NCBI GenBank assembly: GCA_963708425.1
Contig: OY970206.1
Coordinates: 3,348,001-3,412,000, forward strand
Source: JACMNW01 sp963708425
GTDB lineage: Bacteria; Pseudomonadota; Alphaproteobacteria; Rhodobacterales; Rhodobacteraceae
Direction: 5' to 3'
Length of the DNA: 64,000 bases
Part shown: piece after piece, positions 1-9,366 of the stretch
Numbering within the stretch: position 1 is the first letter of the stretch
How the letters are laid out: every line of letters begins with the position of its first letter
The notes under the pieces: model-generated
Database searches by the model: none
Seen by the model: the letters and a program-made list of their open reading frames with translations, nothing else
What the model was told of the DNA's origin: nothing
Position numbers and translations under genes: made by a program

Positions 1-425
1 GTGATATTGGTCAGATCGAGGGCGCGAAACACCTCTTGCGCCTCGCGCACAAGGCTGCGGTGTCGATCCACTGTGTAAACCCTGCGCGCCAGATGCGACA
101 GGATCGCGGCCTGATAGCCCGACCCGGTTCCCACTTCCAACACCGTATCACGCGGGTTCACCGCCAACGCCTGCGTCATCAAACCAACCACCGTTGGCTG
201 GCTGATCGTCTGGCCACAGGAAATCGGCAGTGGCATATCCTCATAGGCGCGATTGGCAAAAAGGCCGCGCACGAACAGCCCACGATCAACCGCCTCCATC
301 GCGTTCAACACGCGGGCATCGGTAATGCCGCGCGACCGCAGCGCAAACAAGAACCGCATCTTGCGTTCGGCAACCGTGCCGTCGGGGCTGTCGTGCCCGT
401 CTGCCTGATCGCCCGCTGCTGTCAT
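1..425 (-). CDS. pcm: protein-L-isoaspartate O-methyltransferase, C-terminus cut off by window edge
   Basis: Reading the minus strand from an ATG at 425 gives about 141 residues that continue out of the window. They contain the PCMT hallmarks: the PLPISCGQTISQP active-site region (near residues 66-78) and the SAM-binding motif LEVGTGSGYQAAILS (near 95-109). The family methylates L-isoaspartyl residues in aged proteins in the cytosol. The start overlaps the surE stop by an ATGA, so the two are translationally coupled, an arrangement common in proteobacteria. Only the C-terminal third is missing, because of the window edge and not because of a mutation. Confidence 0.93.
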   Translation of the reverse strand, partial: MTAAGDQADGHDSPDGTVAERKMRFLFALRSRGITDARVLNAMEAVDRGLFVRGLFANRAYEDMPLPISCGQTISQPTVVGLMTQALAVNPRDTVLEVGTGSGYQAAILSHLARRVYTVDRHRSLVREAQEVFRALDLTNI

Positions 426-1207
426 CCCAACCGCACCGTCAGATCAGCCAACTGGTCATGCGCCGTCAAATCTGCCCGCATTGGCGTGACAGAGATATAG
501 CCTTGCAAATTCACCGCCGCATCGGTGCCGGGCAGGGTCGGCGTCTGCTGGTGGCCGCCCTTGATCCACAAAAACTTGCGCCCCGATGGTGAATAATGCG
601 GCTCCAGCCCAAAGGCGGTATCGCGGCGAAACCCCTGCGCCGCCACTTTGATGCCCTTCACTGATGCCGCAGGAACCGGTGGAAAGTTGACGTTATAGAA
701 CGTCCGGTAATCGACGTTGTCCCAAATACCTTTGTCCAGCAACGCCCGCACCAATGCCACGCCATGCGTGCGCGACGCCTCGAACGGATCGGCCAGATCT
801 TCGGTCAGCGGCCCTAGAAACTGCGACATGGCAATCGCTGGCAGCCCGTGCAGCGCCGCCTCCATAGCGCCGCCAATGGTCCCAGAATACAGCGTGTTTT
901 CGGCGGAATTATTGCCCCGGTTTACGCCGGACAGCACCAGATCTGGCAGCGCCCCTTCCAGCACATCAAATAGCCCCGCCAACACACAATCCGCTGGGCT
1001 GCCTTCAGTGGCATACCGGCGCGGCCCCAGTTTGGCGATCATCATCGGGTGCGTATAGCTGATGCAGTGCGCTACGCCCGATTGTTCGAACGCAGGCGCC
1101 ACGATCCAGACCTCGCCCTTTGGCCCGGCAATTTCGGTGGCAATCTCGGTCAGAACCTCTAGCCCGGGGGCGTTGATCCCATCATCGTTGGTGATCAGAA
1201 TGCGCAT
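422..1207 (-). CDS. surE: 5'/3'-nucleotidase SurE
   Basis: The 261-aa protein begins MRILITNDDG, the SurE metal-binding signature with the paired Asp at residues 8-9. It also carries GVNRGNNSAENTLYSGTIGG (near 93-112), the conserved Asn/Ser region of the family. Length matches SurE enzymes (about 250-265 aa). SurE is a survival-associated phosphatase that hydrolyses nucleoside monophosphates and short polyphosphates. It lies directly upstream of pcm with a 4-nt overlap. The 77-bp gap before it (1208-1284) separates it from the secreted-protein pair upstream and could hold its own promoter, but none is clear. Confidence 0.96.
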   Translation of the reverse strand: MRILITNDDGINAPGLEVLTEIATEIAGPKGEVWIVAPAFEQSGVAHCISYTHPMMIAKLGPRRYATEGSPADCVLAGLFDVLEGALPDLVLSGVNRGNNSAENTLYSGTIGGAMEAALHGLPAIAMSQFLGPLTEDLADPFEASRTHGVALVRALLDKGIWDNVDYRTFYNVNFPPVPAASVKGIKVAAQGFRRDTAFGLEPHYSPSGRKFLWIKGGHQQTPTLPGTDAAVNLQGYISVTPMRADLTAHDQLADLTVRLG

Positions 1208-1284
1208 TTCTCGCCCTTTGTTGCCTGCTTGGTGTGATAGATGACGAAAGCAAGCGCGGCAAGCGGTGACCAGCCGGTTTCAGG

Positions 1285-2880
1285 CTATTGCGGCGTCCAA
1301 ACCTTCACCGCCTGATCCCGCTCCAGCACATAAAACTGATCCGCAGCCAGCGCCTGCCACTCGCCTTGCACCCCATCCGGCCACACGACCCGCACGTCCG
1401 TCTCTGTCGCATCACCAACCCCAAAGTGCAGCCACCCGGCTTGCCCGCTGGCGTGCCCACCGCCAACTGTCACTTCGCGGCGCATCACCACATCACCGCG
1501 TTTGACCTCAATCCATGCGCCAATGGTATCGGGGTTAACCCCCGGCTGCTTGATCAGAACTTGCAACCAATGGCCCGCATTGGTGCCGGTATTGCGCCAC
1601 AACTGGGCTGGTTCGCGCCGGTTCACCACAACCAGATCAAGCAAGCCATCAAGGTTGAAATCCGCCAGCGCCGCGCCGCGTGACAGCTTCATGCTGGCTA
1701 CCCCCGCCACATCGCCCGCTTCTTGAAACGTGCCATCCGCACGCTGCAATAGCAGGTTATTCGGGTCTTCCGATGCAAAATCCGGCATCGCATCTACATT
1801 GCCTTTGGCGATGAACAGATCAACCATGCCGTCGTTATTCACATCGTCAAACTGTGCATGCCACCCCGTGCTCGGCTTCTTTTCCGGCCCGGTATAGGGC
1901 CTGTGTGCCGTGATCCCCGCCTTGAACGCCAAATCGGCAAAGGTCGGCACCACCGCCGAACCTTCCGCCGCAGGCACTGCGCGTTGCAGCTTGTTATCCG
2001 CCATGCTGGTCAGAAAATACTCCGGCAGCCCGTTGAAATCGAGGTCATAGGACGCAATTCCCATCCCCCAGATTTTCAGCGGCTTCCAGCCCTCATCGAC
2101 AGTGTAGGCAACCGGTTCCTTGCCCGGTTCCACATGCCACATCTGTTCCTGCCCACCCTTGTAATACTCGCGGTCGTTCGACACCCGCAGCGATGGCGTG
2201 CCAGATCGGTTCCAGTCGGTGAACAAGATCGACAGCGCGCAATAGCTCGGCTTCAATGCCAGTGGTGCCGCAAACTGACCACCATCCGCAGCGGGTCGAT
2301 GCAGCCAGTTATCCGTGCACGATCCCCACGGAAAATCTTCCTCAAACCTGTTCAGGTAATTGCCAACGGCCAGCGTTGGCCATGTCGCCCCATGTTCCCA
2401 CGTGGCGGCAAAGGCCGAGGACCATTCGTTACCACCGTCGAATCCCCAAGTCTCATTGGCGCGTTCAAACTTGCAATTGCCCAAGCCCCGCATAGCAACG
2501 TTTTCGCCCGATCGCAGCAACACCAGATCCATAATCCCGTCGCTATTGATATCCAGCGGATAGGCCCCCAGCACCGCATCCAGTTCCAGCCCGCTCACCT
2601 CGGACGAAAACTTCAACTCACCCCCCACCGCGCTGTTATTGCGGTAGAGTGTGGCCGGTGCCTGCCCCCCAGCCAACACCATATCAGCCCGCCCATCCCC
2701 GCTGCAATCGAACGTGGCAACGCCGCCCCCCACCATATACTCCCAATCCCCGGCATAGACGCTGTCAATCCCCGCCGCCGCCCCTTCCTCGACAAACGTC
2801 GGAATTGCCGGTGCCGCTTGGCCCCAAGCACCACTACCTGCGCACAGCAAAGCCATGCCACAAATCCAAGCCCGCATCAT
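1285..2880 (-). CDS. secreted FG-GAP/VCBS repeat protein with C-terminal ASPIC/UnbV domain (CRTAC1 family)
   Basis: The 531-aa protein starts with a signal peptide (hydrophobic stretch at residues 4-15, AWGQ cleavage region). It then shows several Asp-rich FG-GAP/VCBS motifs of the type DxNxDG, for example DINSDG, DFNGLPE, DVNNDG and DFNLDG, expected to bind calcium in a beta-propeller. The last about 70 residues (GAWIEVKRGD ... VRVVWPDG) match the ASPIC/UnbV domain that closes CRTAC1-like proteins. Function in bacteria is not established. It is probably periplasmic or extracellular. It overlaps the upstream PAP2/haloperoxidase-like gene by ATGA, so the two proteins are likely made together. 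Confidence 0.88.
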   Translation of the reverse strand: MMRAWICGMALLCAGSGAWGQAAPAIPTFVEEGAAAGIDSVYAGDWEYMVGGGVATFDCSGDGRADMVLAGGQAPATLYRNNSAVGGELKFSSEVSGLELDAVLGAYPLDINSDGIMDLVLLRSGENVAMRGLGNCKFERANETWGFDGGNEWSSAFAATWEHGATWPTLAVGNYLNRFEEDFPWGSCTDNWLHRPAADGGQFAAPLALKPSYCALSILFTDWNRSGTPSLRVSNDREYYKGGQEQMWHVEPGKEPVAYTVDEGWKPLKIWGMGIASYDLDFNGLPEYFLTSMADNKLQRAVPAAEGSAVVPTFADLAFKAGITAHRPYTGPEKKPSTGWHAQFDDVNNDGMVDLFIAKGNVDAMPDFASEDPNNLLLQRADGTFQEAGDVAGVASMKLSRGAALADFNLDGLLDLVVVNRREPAQLWRNTGTNAGHWLQVLIKQPGVNPDTIGAWIEVKRGDVVMRREVTVGGGHASGQAGWLHFGVGDATETDVRVVWPDGVQGEWQALAADQFYVLERDQAVKVWTPQ

Positions 2881-4193
2881 TCGCTCCGCGTCCTCAGGGC
2901 AGTAGTAAAGCCACCAACACAGCGCCCCTGATCAAGCCCGCGCTCGATTGCCGCCCGAAAGTGGATGCCGCCGTACAACCGCGAAATGCCGGCTTCTTCT
3001 GCCGCCGCCCAGAAACTCGGAAAGCTGCGAGGCTCCAACCCGTCATCCACATGCGTGGTATCTTCAAATGCAAAATCATCGCCCAAGATATCCGCCAAAA
3101 CCGCCGCTGCAGCGCCCGATTGCACGGAATGCCCGCTTGGGTATTCCGGAAAAGGCGGTGTGATCAACAGCGGTTCCCATTTCGGGTCCAACGTGCGCCG
3201 AATGTAGGTCACCGGGCGCAGCAGGTTATAATTATACTTGGTGTTCCACCCACCAATAAAAGCATCCGCCATGGCAATGCCCAGCCTTGCCAGCATATCA
3301 ACCGATTGCTCCGCCGACATCTGATCGCGCTTTTGAATTTGCAACGCGATCGAAATCCAATGGCCGGGCGGGGTTGGCGACAGCATCGCATCATCCGACC
3401 AGAACCGCGCAATTATCCGCTGTTCGGGGGTCAAGCCCTTCGAAATGTCGAACACCTCTTTCGCCTCGGCAAAGAACGCCGAGCCGGGGTCTTCGCTATA
3501 CTCGGGCGGCGGGGGCAGGTCACATGCGGCAGCGTCCCGCATCGCAAAAGGCCGGTTCTTGCCCCAGGTCGGCACCAAAGGCAGTTGTTGTTGGCGCAGA
3601 ACGCTTGTCGGCACCCATTGGTCGGGGCCTTCGGTCAGGGCGTAGTCAAATGGAAACCCCATGTTTTCAATGACTGCACCACCATCAGTCCGCGACCACG
3701 CAAAGACATGCGCCGCAATCGCTTGCCCATAAGCCTCCGACCTCGCGGCAACCTCGGGGTTCACCCCGTCAGCCACCTTAGCCCGCTGCTTTTCCGTAAT
3801 CGACGCCAAGGCGCGCTGGCCGGTGGGCCCGGTATTGGCAAAGAAATTCGCAACAGATTGCGCGAGGGCTGCTTGCAGCACAACCACGTCGTCATAGGTC
3901 TTGCCATCTTCACGCTGGGGCAGGGCGGTCAGCCCGTTCAACTGCCCCGCCATGGATTGCATATCGTTCGACCCACTGGCCACCGCCTCATATGCGGCAA
4001 CGCCGACATAAGCAAAAGTGCGGCTGGCAACCGGGGGCGAATAGGTTGGTGTATGGCGCACCAATTCCAGCGTCAGCCGATACCAGATCGCCAGCACATC
4101 CTGTGGCTTCGTCGCCGCCTGCGCGTTGGTCACAGCCAGCCCAAGCGCAAGCGCCGTTATCCAACACGCCGCAATCCGGCACACCCTGAGCAT
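2877..4193 (-). CDS. exported PAP2-superfamily protein, vanadium-dependent haloperoxidase type
   Basis: The start at 4193 is chosen because GGGGAGAG lies just upstream and the protein then opens with a signal peptide (MLRVCRIAACWITALALGLA...NAQAA); an in-frame start at 4256 would bury it. The 438-aa product has the vanadate/phosphate pocket residues: a Lys and Arg in KYNYNLLRPVTYIRR, the PSGHS motif, and SRLYGGIHF with the C-terminal Arg and His. These are shared by vanadium haloperoxidases and acid phosphatases; the wording fits the bacterial 'vanadium-dependent haloperoxidase family' rather than small phosphatases. Halide specificity cannot be read. It is coupled to the ASPIC/UnbV gene downstream. 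Confidence 0.88.
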   Translation of the reverse strand: MLRVCRIAACWITALALGLAVTNAQAATKPQDVLAIWYRLTLELVRHTPTYSPPVASRTFAYVGVAAYEAVASGSNDMQSMAGQLNGLTALPQREDGKTYDDVVVLQAALAQSVANFFANTGPTGQRALASITEKQRAKVADGVNPEVAARSEAYGQAIAAHVFAWSRTDGGAVIENMGFPFDYALTEGPDQWVPTSVLRQQQLPLVPTWGKNRPFAMRDAAACDLPPPPEYSEDPGSAFFAEAKEVFDISKGLTPEQRIIARFWSDDAMLSPTPPGHWISIALQIQKRDQMSAEQSVDMLARLGIAMADAFIGGWNTKYNYNLLRPVTYIRRTLDPKWEPLLITPPFPEYPSGHSVQSGAAAAVLADILGDDFAFEDTTHVDDGLEPRSFPSFWAAAEEAGISRLYGGIHFRAAIERGLDQGRCVGGFTTALRTRSE

Positions 4194-4308
4194 TGAAAAC
4201 TCTCCCCGTCGTGCTTCGGCCGTTAACCGGCTCATAAATCGCAGGCACCTAAGCACATCTGTATTGTCGCCCGCAAGGCTGGTTCTGGGCTTTCACGAGG
4301 TGCCTGAG

Positions 4309-5577
4309 TTAGGCATCGGCAGAAATCAAAATCGCACGAAAATCATTCACGTTGGTCAGCGTCGGCCCGGTAATCACCTGCGCGCCAAGGGCGGCAAAGA
4401 ATGAATGCGCGTCATTGCGCAAAAGGGCCTGCGCAGGATTAATACTCAACGTCGACGCACGGTTTCGCGTGTCTGGCTCAACAACCGCACCCGCAACTTC
4501 GGCTACACCATCAACGCCGTCCGTATCGCAGGCAATCGCTGAAATCCCCGGCGTGCCATCCAAAGCAATCGCCAGCGCCAATGCAAATTCCGCATTCGGC
4601 CCACCGATCCCGTCGCCAGTGCGCGTTACCGTCAACTCGCCCCCCGACAGTAACAAGATCGGCGCATCACCGGGCCGCATCGCTGCCCGCAACCGCTTTG
4701 CTTGTTCGGCCTGCGCCGCCGCAACCACCCGCGCCTCGCCCTCAATAGCATCACCCAGAATATGCACATCACAGCCCGCCGCCCGCGCCAGATCAGCAGC
4801 AGCAGCAAGCGATTGCGCCGGGGCCGCTATCACTCGGTTCTCCACTCGTGCCAGTCGCGCATCGTCGGGGGCAATCACGCCTGATGGCCCCGCCAACACT
4901 GCGGCAACCGAGGGCGGAACTGCAATCTTCCACGCCGCCAGTATCGCGCGGGCATCCATCTGCGTGGTGCGATCTCCCACCGTAGGCCCTGACCCTATGA
5001 ATGCCGGATCATCCCCCGGCACATCCGAAATCATCAAGGCCAGCATCCGCGCCGGATACACCGCCGCAGCCAACTGCCCGCCCTTAACCCGGCTCAGATG
5101 CTTGCGCAGCGTGTTCATCGCCAAAATCGGCGCACCCGATGCCAGCAAGGCTGCATTCACCGCCTGCTTTTCGGCTAGACTGATCGCCCCCGCTGGCTGT
5201 ATCAGCAGCGACGACGCCCCGCCCGAGATCAACGCCAGCACGAAATCATCCGCCCCCAGCCCGGCAACAAGCGCCAGCATCTCGGCCGTCGCCACTAACC
5301 CCGCCGCATCCGGCACCGGATGCGCCGCCTCAACAATCCTGATCCCCACGCAGGGGCGGCCATAACCGTACCGAGTAATCACCAACCCTTCGCACGGCCC
5401 CCAAACCGCCTCCACCGCTTCCGCCATCCGGGCCGAGGCTTTCCCGGCCCCAATCACCAAAACCCGCCCCTCAGGCTTCGGCGGCAGATGCGCGGCGATA
5501 GACCGCATCGGATCGGCCACCTCGACCGCCCGATCAAACAGCTGGCGCAGAAACTCGGCGGGGTCTTCGCTAAACAT
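4309..5577 (-). CDS. glycerate 2-kinase (MOFRL/GckA-TtuD family)
   Basis: The 422-aa product (ATG at 5577; a GTG at 5592 is possible but would overlap the LacI gene more) has the two-domain DUF4147-MOFRL structure. ALISGGASSLL near residue 120 and LLLSGGELTVTRTGDGIGGPNAEFALALA near 310 are the conserved nucleotide/substrate loops. The family phosphorylates D-glycerate to 2-phosphoglycerate, the last step of many hydroxypyruvate or tartronate semialdehyde routes. It overlaps the preceding LacI gene by 8 nt and probably closes the catabolic operon that includes the DUF993 and GMC genes. The substrate is inferred from the family. Confidence 0.9.
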   Translation of the reverse strand: MFSEDPAEFLRQLFDRAVEVADPMRSIAAHLPPKPEGRVLVIGAGKASARMAEAVEAVWGPCEGLVITRYGYGRPCVGIRIVEAAHPVPDAAGLVATAEMLALVAGLGADDFVLALISGGASSLLIQPAGAISLAEKQAVNAALLASGAPILAMNTLRKHLSRVKGGQLAAAVYPARMLALMISDVPGDDPAFIGSGPTVGDRTTQMDARAILAAWKIAVPPSVAAVLAGPSGVIAPDDARLARVENRVIAAPAQSLAAAADLARAAGCDVHILGDAIEGEARVVAAAQAEQAKRLRAAMRPGDAPILLLSGGELTVTRTGDGIGGPNAEFALALAIALDGTPGISAIACDTDGVDGVAEVAGAVVEPDTRNRASTLSINPAQALLRNDAHSFFAALGAQVITGPTLTNVNDFRAILISADA

Positions 5578-6586
5578 TATGAAACCCGGCACTCGACGCC
5601 CGAACGATCAATTCCACCCCAGCCCGCGTTTCCGCGACTGGCTGCTTGCCGTTCTCCAGCCAATCCAGCATCGTGCTGGCGGTCTGCCGTGCAAAACCCG
5701 CAATATCGCAATGCACCGACGTCAGTTGCGGCCAAACCTGCGCGCAATCTTCAATATCATCGCACCCGACCAGCGCAAAGTTCCGCCCCAACGGCCGCCC
5801 AAGTTCTGCCATCCCGTTCATCATGCCCAATGCCACCAGATCGTTGAAACAAATCGCCGCCTCAATCTTCGGATGATCCGCGCACAGCACCTGTGCTGCC
5901 TCCCGCCCAAAAGATCGCGACGCGCGGCCATGCAGGGTAAACGGTACCAACCCCTGTTCCGCCATCACCACCAGATACCCCGACATCCGTTCTTGCGTAA
6001 TCGCCCGGCCTTCGAACCCGCCAACAAACGCAATCCGCCTAGCCCCCACATCCACCAGATGCTGCGTTGCCAGCCGCCCACCTCGCGCATAATCCATCGA
6101 TGAGAATGGAAACAAATCCGTCCGCGCATCGACATTCCGCAGCACCTGCATCGCCGGAATGCCCGCCCGCGCAATCGGATCAAACGTCGCAGCCTCATCG
6201 CCATAGGCAGGCGAAATCACCAGCGCCGACACCCCATGTTCAATCATTGATCCCACCACCTGCGCCTGCAAACCGGCATCCTCGTCAGTATTCGCGATCA
6301 CCGTAGCATAGCCCCGCGCCGAAAACGCCATCTGCGCCGAGGTGGCAAATTCGGTGAAAAACGGATTGCGCAGATCGTTGATCACCAGCCCGATCAACCC
6401 GGCATTCGCCCCCCGCAAATTCGCCGCCGCCCGATTATAGACATAGCCCAGATCAGACATCGCCTTTCGCACTAAAACAGCCGTCGCAGCCTTGACCAAC
6501 GTGCTGTTCTGCAGCACCAGCGACACGGTAGATTTCGATACCCCCGCCGCCTGCGCCACCTCGATGATCGTTGGTCGTTTTGTCAC
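5570..6586 (-). CDS. LacI-family transcriptional regulator
   Basis: The 338-aa protein has the canonical LacI helix-turn-helix at its N-terminus (TIIEVAQAAGVSKSTVSLVLQ, residues 6-26) with the hinge following, and a periplasmic-binding-protein-like effector domain (GLVINDLRNPFF, PVRILVGCDDIE-type segments) over residues 60-330. It sits between the DUF993 gene (12 nt upstream) and glycerate kinase (8-nt overlap), so it is probably the local regulator of this sugar/polyol-acid operon. Candidate targets are the LacI-like CG-centred palindromes at 14073-14106, but that link is inference. Confidence 0.93.
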   Translation of the reverse strand: MTKRPTIIEVAQAAGVSKSTVSLVLQNSTLVKAATAVLVRKAMSDLGYVYNRAAANLRGANAGLIGLVINDLRNPFFTEFATSAQMAFSARGYATVIANTDEDAGLQAQVVGSMIEHGVSALVISPAYGDEAATFDPIARAGIPAMQVLRNVDARTDLFPFSSMDYARGGRLATQHLVDVGARRIAFVGGFEGRAITQERMSGYLVVMAEQGLVPFTLHGRASRSFGREAAQVLCADHPKIEAAICFNDLVALGMMNGMAELGRPLGRNFALVGCDDIEDCAQVWPQLTSVHCDIAGFARQTASTMLDWLENGKQPVAETRAGVELIVRASSAGFHNV

Positions 6587-6598
6587 GCGAAGCTGCCC

Positions 6599-7762
6599 TT
6601 ATTCAATGCCATGCAGCGCCAGCAACGTGGCCATCCGCGCTTCGGCCAAATCCGGCCGCGCCAGCAGCCGCGCCTGATCGGCCAACCGGTACACGGCTGC
6701 ATAATGCGTGATATCCCGCGCAGATTGAAACCCCGCCGGCATGATGAAATGCGACTGCATGCCGTTAAGCCACGCCAAAAATCCAATCCCCGCTTTGTAA
6801 AACTGCGTCGGTGCCCGAAAAATCTCACGGCTCAACGGCACAGTCGGCGCCAGCAGCGCGTGATAGGCCGCCAGATCGCCCAACGCCAGAGCCTCCAACG
6901 CTTGCGACGCCGCTGGGGCAATCGCCGCAAAGATGCCCAGCAACGCGTGCGAATGATGCGCGCCATCCCCGGCAATCAGCGCGGCATAGTTGAAGTCATC
7001 CCCGGTATAAAGCCGCACCCTCGCTGGCAACCGCGCCCGAAACCCCTCTTCATGCGTCTGATCCAGCAACGAAATCTTAATCCCGTCCACCTTCGAAGGA
7101 TTATCCGCAATAATTCCCAGCACCGCATCCGATGCCGCCGCCACATCGCCAGACCCCCAATACCCCGCCAACGCAGGATCAAACATATCCCCCAACCAGT
7201 GCAAAATCACCGGCTCCGCAGCGCTTGCAATCAACCGCCGATACACCCGCGCATAGGCGGCACGATCCGCCCCCATCGCCGGAAACGCCCGCGACGCCAT
7301 CAGAATTATCTGCCCACCCGCCGCCTCAATCGCCGCCATCTGATGCGCATAGGCGGCAAAAATTGCGTCCTCAGATCGCAGATCGCCCAACGCCACATGA
7401 TCCGTCCCCGCCCCACACGCCACCCGTGGCCGCAATGCATGCGCTTTCGCCGCTACCATCGTACGCTCGATCAATTCCTTCGCCGTCAGCCAATCCACCC
7501 CCATACCGCGCTGTGCTGTATCCATCGCCTCAGCCAGCCCCAAACCTTGATCCCACAGCGATACCCGAACCGCTAACGTCGCATCCCAATCCACCGCTGG
7601 CCGCCCCACCCAAGGCGACCGAGCCCGCAGCGGGTCCGACACCACATGCGCCGCCGCGAACGCCGTCCGCGTCAACGGCACCCGTGGCGCGCGCAGCCTC
7701 AAAGGCTCCCCCGTCAACCGATAAGCCTCAAGCATCCCCGCATCATTCGGCAGCATCAGCAT
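6599..7762 (-). CDS. DUF993 family protein (dihydrodipicolinate-synthase-like TIM barrel)
   Basis: The ATG at 7762 is preceded by GAGG at a 7-nt spacing and is preferred to a TTG at 7774. The 387-aa product matches the DUF993 family (annotated as dihydrodipicolinate-synthase-like): WDATLAVRVSLWDQGLGLAEAMDTAQRGMG, HVALGDL and the YRRLIASAAEPVILHWLGDMFDP segment with a KISLLD strand carrying a Lys expected for a class I Schiff-base barrel. No DUF993 reaction is known to me. Its place between a GMC oxidoreductase and a LacI regulator suggests an aldolase or dehydratase step on an oxidised sugar or polyol. Confidence 0.8.
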   Translation of the reverse strand: MLMLPNDAGMLEAYRLTGEPLRLRAPRVPLTRTAFAAAHVVSDPLRARSPWVGRPAVDWDATLAVRVSLWDQGLGLAEAMDTAQRGMGVDWLTAKELIERTMVAAKAHALRPRVACGAGTDHVALGDLRSEDAIFAAYAHQMAAIEAAGGQIILMASRAFPAMGADRAAYARVYRRLIASAAEPVILHWLGDMFDPALAGYWGSGDVAAASDAVLGIIADNPSKVDGIKISLLDQTHEEGFRARLPARVRLYTGDDFNYAALIAGDGAHHSHALLGIFAAIAPAASQALEALALGDLAAYHALLAPTVPLSREIFRAPTQFYKAGIGFLAWLNGMQSHFIMPAGFQSARDITHYAAVYRLADQARLLARPDLAEARMATLLALHGIE

Positions 7763-7770
7763 GGCAAACC

Positions 7771-9366
7771 TCAAATCCCGTGATCAGCGCGGATCATGTC
7801 GGCGGCTTTTTCCGCAATCATGATCGTCGGCGCGTTGGTATTCGATGACACCAACGTCGGCATGATCGACGCATCCGCCACCCGCAGCCCCTCAATGCCG
7901 CGAAACCGCAGGGCAGGGTCCACAACAGATGCGCCGTCCGCCCCCATCCGGCACGTCCCCGCCGGGTGATGGTCGGTTTTCGCGTGGCGACAAGCATAGT
8001 CGATGTAGTCCTGCTCACTGCGCACCGCTGGCCCCGGCAGCCGTTCCGCCATGACAAACGGCTTCAACGCCGCTTGCTGCATAATCTCCTGCGCCAGCTT
8101 CAATCCCTTGATCGACATCTCGCGATCAAACGGATCGGCCCAGTAATTCGGATCAATCAACGGTGCTGCCATTGGGTCGCCCGACACCAACCGCACTGTT
8201 CCTCGCGACCGTGGCCGCAGATAAGCCGAGTTCAACGTCACCCCGGCATTCCGCAGCTTCGCTACCCCTGCCTCAATCCCCGACCCAAGCCCCAGATGAA
8301 ACTGAATGTCCGGCGATCGCGCATTCGGGTCCGCATACCAAAACCCGCCTGTCTCAAACAAACTCGACGCCACTGGCCCCCGCCGCGTTGCCAGATACTG
8401 CAACCCTGCCAGCGCCGACCAAAATGGTCGCGCGTATTTGTCGTAAGTATGGTCGCCAGTGCATTCGGCAATCACGAACAGATCAAGATGATCTTGCAGG
8501 TTCGACCCCACCCCCGGCTGATCAAAAACCACGGGCACGCCAACCGAGGCCAAATGATCCGCAGGCCCAATCCCCGACAGCATCAACAATCGCGGCGATC
8601 CGATAGCCCCGGAAGACAGCACCACTTCAAGGCCCGCCCGAATGATCTTTGCCCCCTCCGGCCCCGCCACCTCGACCCCAACCGCGCGACCCTGTTCCAC
8701 CACAATGCGCCGCACTTGCGCGCCCGTCTGCACTGTCAAATTCGTCCGCCCCCGCGCTGGCCCTAGATAGGCCATTGCCGCCGAAGCCCGTCGCGCGTGG
8801 CGTTGGGTCAGTTGATAGTAACCAACGCCGTCCTGCACCTCGCCGGTCATGTCCTGATTGCGCGGAATGCCGAGTTGCTTTGCCGCCGCAAAATACGCCT
8901 CGCATATTGGCAAAGGCGCGCGCGGTTGTGATACAGCCAATGGCCCACCCTTGCCGTGATAGCGATTGTCGTAGGTATCGTTATCCTCGGCCTTGCGGAA
9001 ATAGGGTAGCACATCGTCATAGCCCCACCCGGTACATCCCATCTGCCGCCATTCATCATAATCAAGTGCATTGCCACGGGTATAAATCTGCGCGTTGATT
9101 GTGGACCCGCCGCCAATCACCTTGGCTTGCGTGTACCGGATCACCGCGTTTTGCAAATGCCGTTGCGGCACGGTTGACCAACCCCAGCTGCCCATCCCTT
9201 TGGTCATTTTCGCAAAGCCTGCTGGCAGGTGATACAGCGGATGCCGCGCCGTCCCCCCAGCCTCCAGCAACAGCACCCGCACGCCCGGATTTTCCGACAG
9301 CCGCGCCGCCAGCACCGATCCCGCCGACCCGCCGCCGACGATGATGAAATCATAGTCCATCCTCAA
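7771..9366 (-). CDS. GMC-family FAD oxidoreductase (choline dehydrogenase-like)
   Basis: The 531-aa protein has the N-terminal FAD-binding fold DFIIVGGGSAGSVLAARLSE, the GMC signature 1 region (GWSTVPQRHLQNAVIRYTQAKVIGGGSTINAQIY) and signature 2 (SSGAIGSPRLLMLSGIGP). The C-terminal catalytic part includes the His in TDHHPAGTCRMG and the Asn/His region SSNTNAPTIMIAEKAADMI. Members oxidise primary or secondary alcohol groups of choline, polyols or sugars. The gene overlaps the upstream SDR by ATGA and lies 8 nt before the DUF993 start, so it belongs to one operon. The substrate is unknown. Confidence 0.9.
   Translation of the reverse strand: MRMDYDFIIVGGGSAGSVLAARLSENPGVRVLLLEAGGTARHPLYHLPAGFAKMTKGMGSWGWSTVPQRHLQNAVIRYTQAKVIGGGSTINAQIYTRGNALDYDEWRQMGCTGWGYDDVLPYFRKAEDNDTYDNRYHGKGGPLAVSQPRAPLPICEAYFAAAKQLGIPRNQDMTGEVQDGVGYYQLTQRHARRASAAMAYLGPARGRTNLTVQTGAQVRRIVVEQGRAVGVEVAGPEGAKIIRAGLEVVLSSGAIGSPRLLMLSGIGPADHLASVGVPVVFDQPGVGSNLQDHLDLFVIAECTGDHTYDKYARPFWSALAGLQYLATRRGPVASSLFETGGFWYADPNARSPDIQFHLGLGSGIEAGVAKLRNAGVTLNSAYLRPRSRGTVRLVSGDPMAAPLIDPNYWADPFDREMSIKGLKLAQEIMQQAALKPFVMAERLPGPAVRSEQDYIDYACRHAKTDHHPAGTCRMGADGASVVDPALRFRGIEGLRVADASIMPTLVSSNTNAPTIMIAEKAADMIRADHGI

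Noticed and set aside
2649..4196. Long plus-strand reading frame (515 aa) opposite the haloperoxidase-like gene
   Set aside because: It is rich in Arg, Pro, His and Gln, matches no family and lies fully antisense to a gene with signal peptide and active-site motifs. It is a high-GC shadow.
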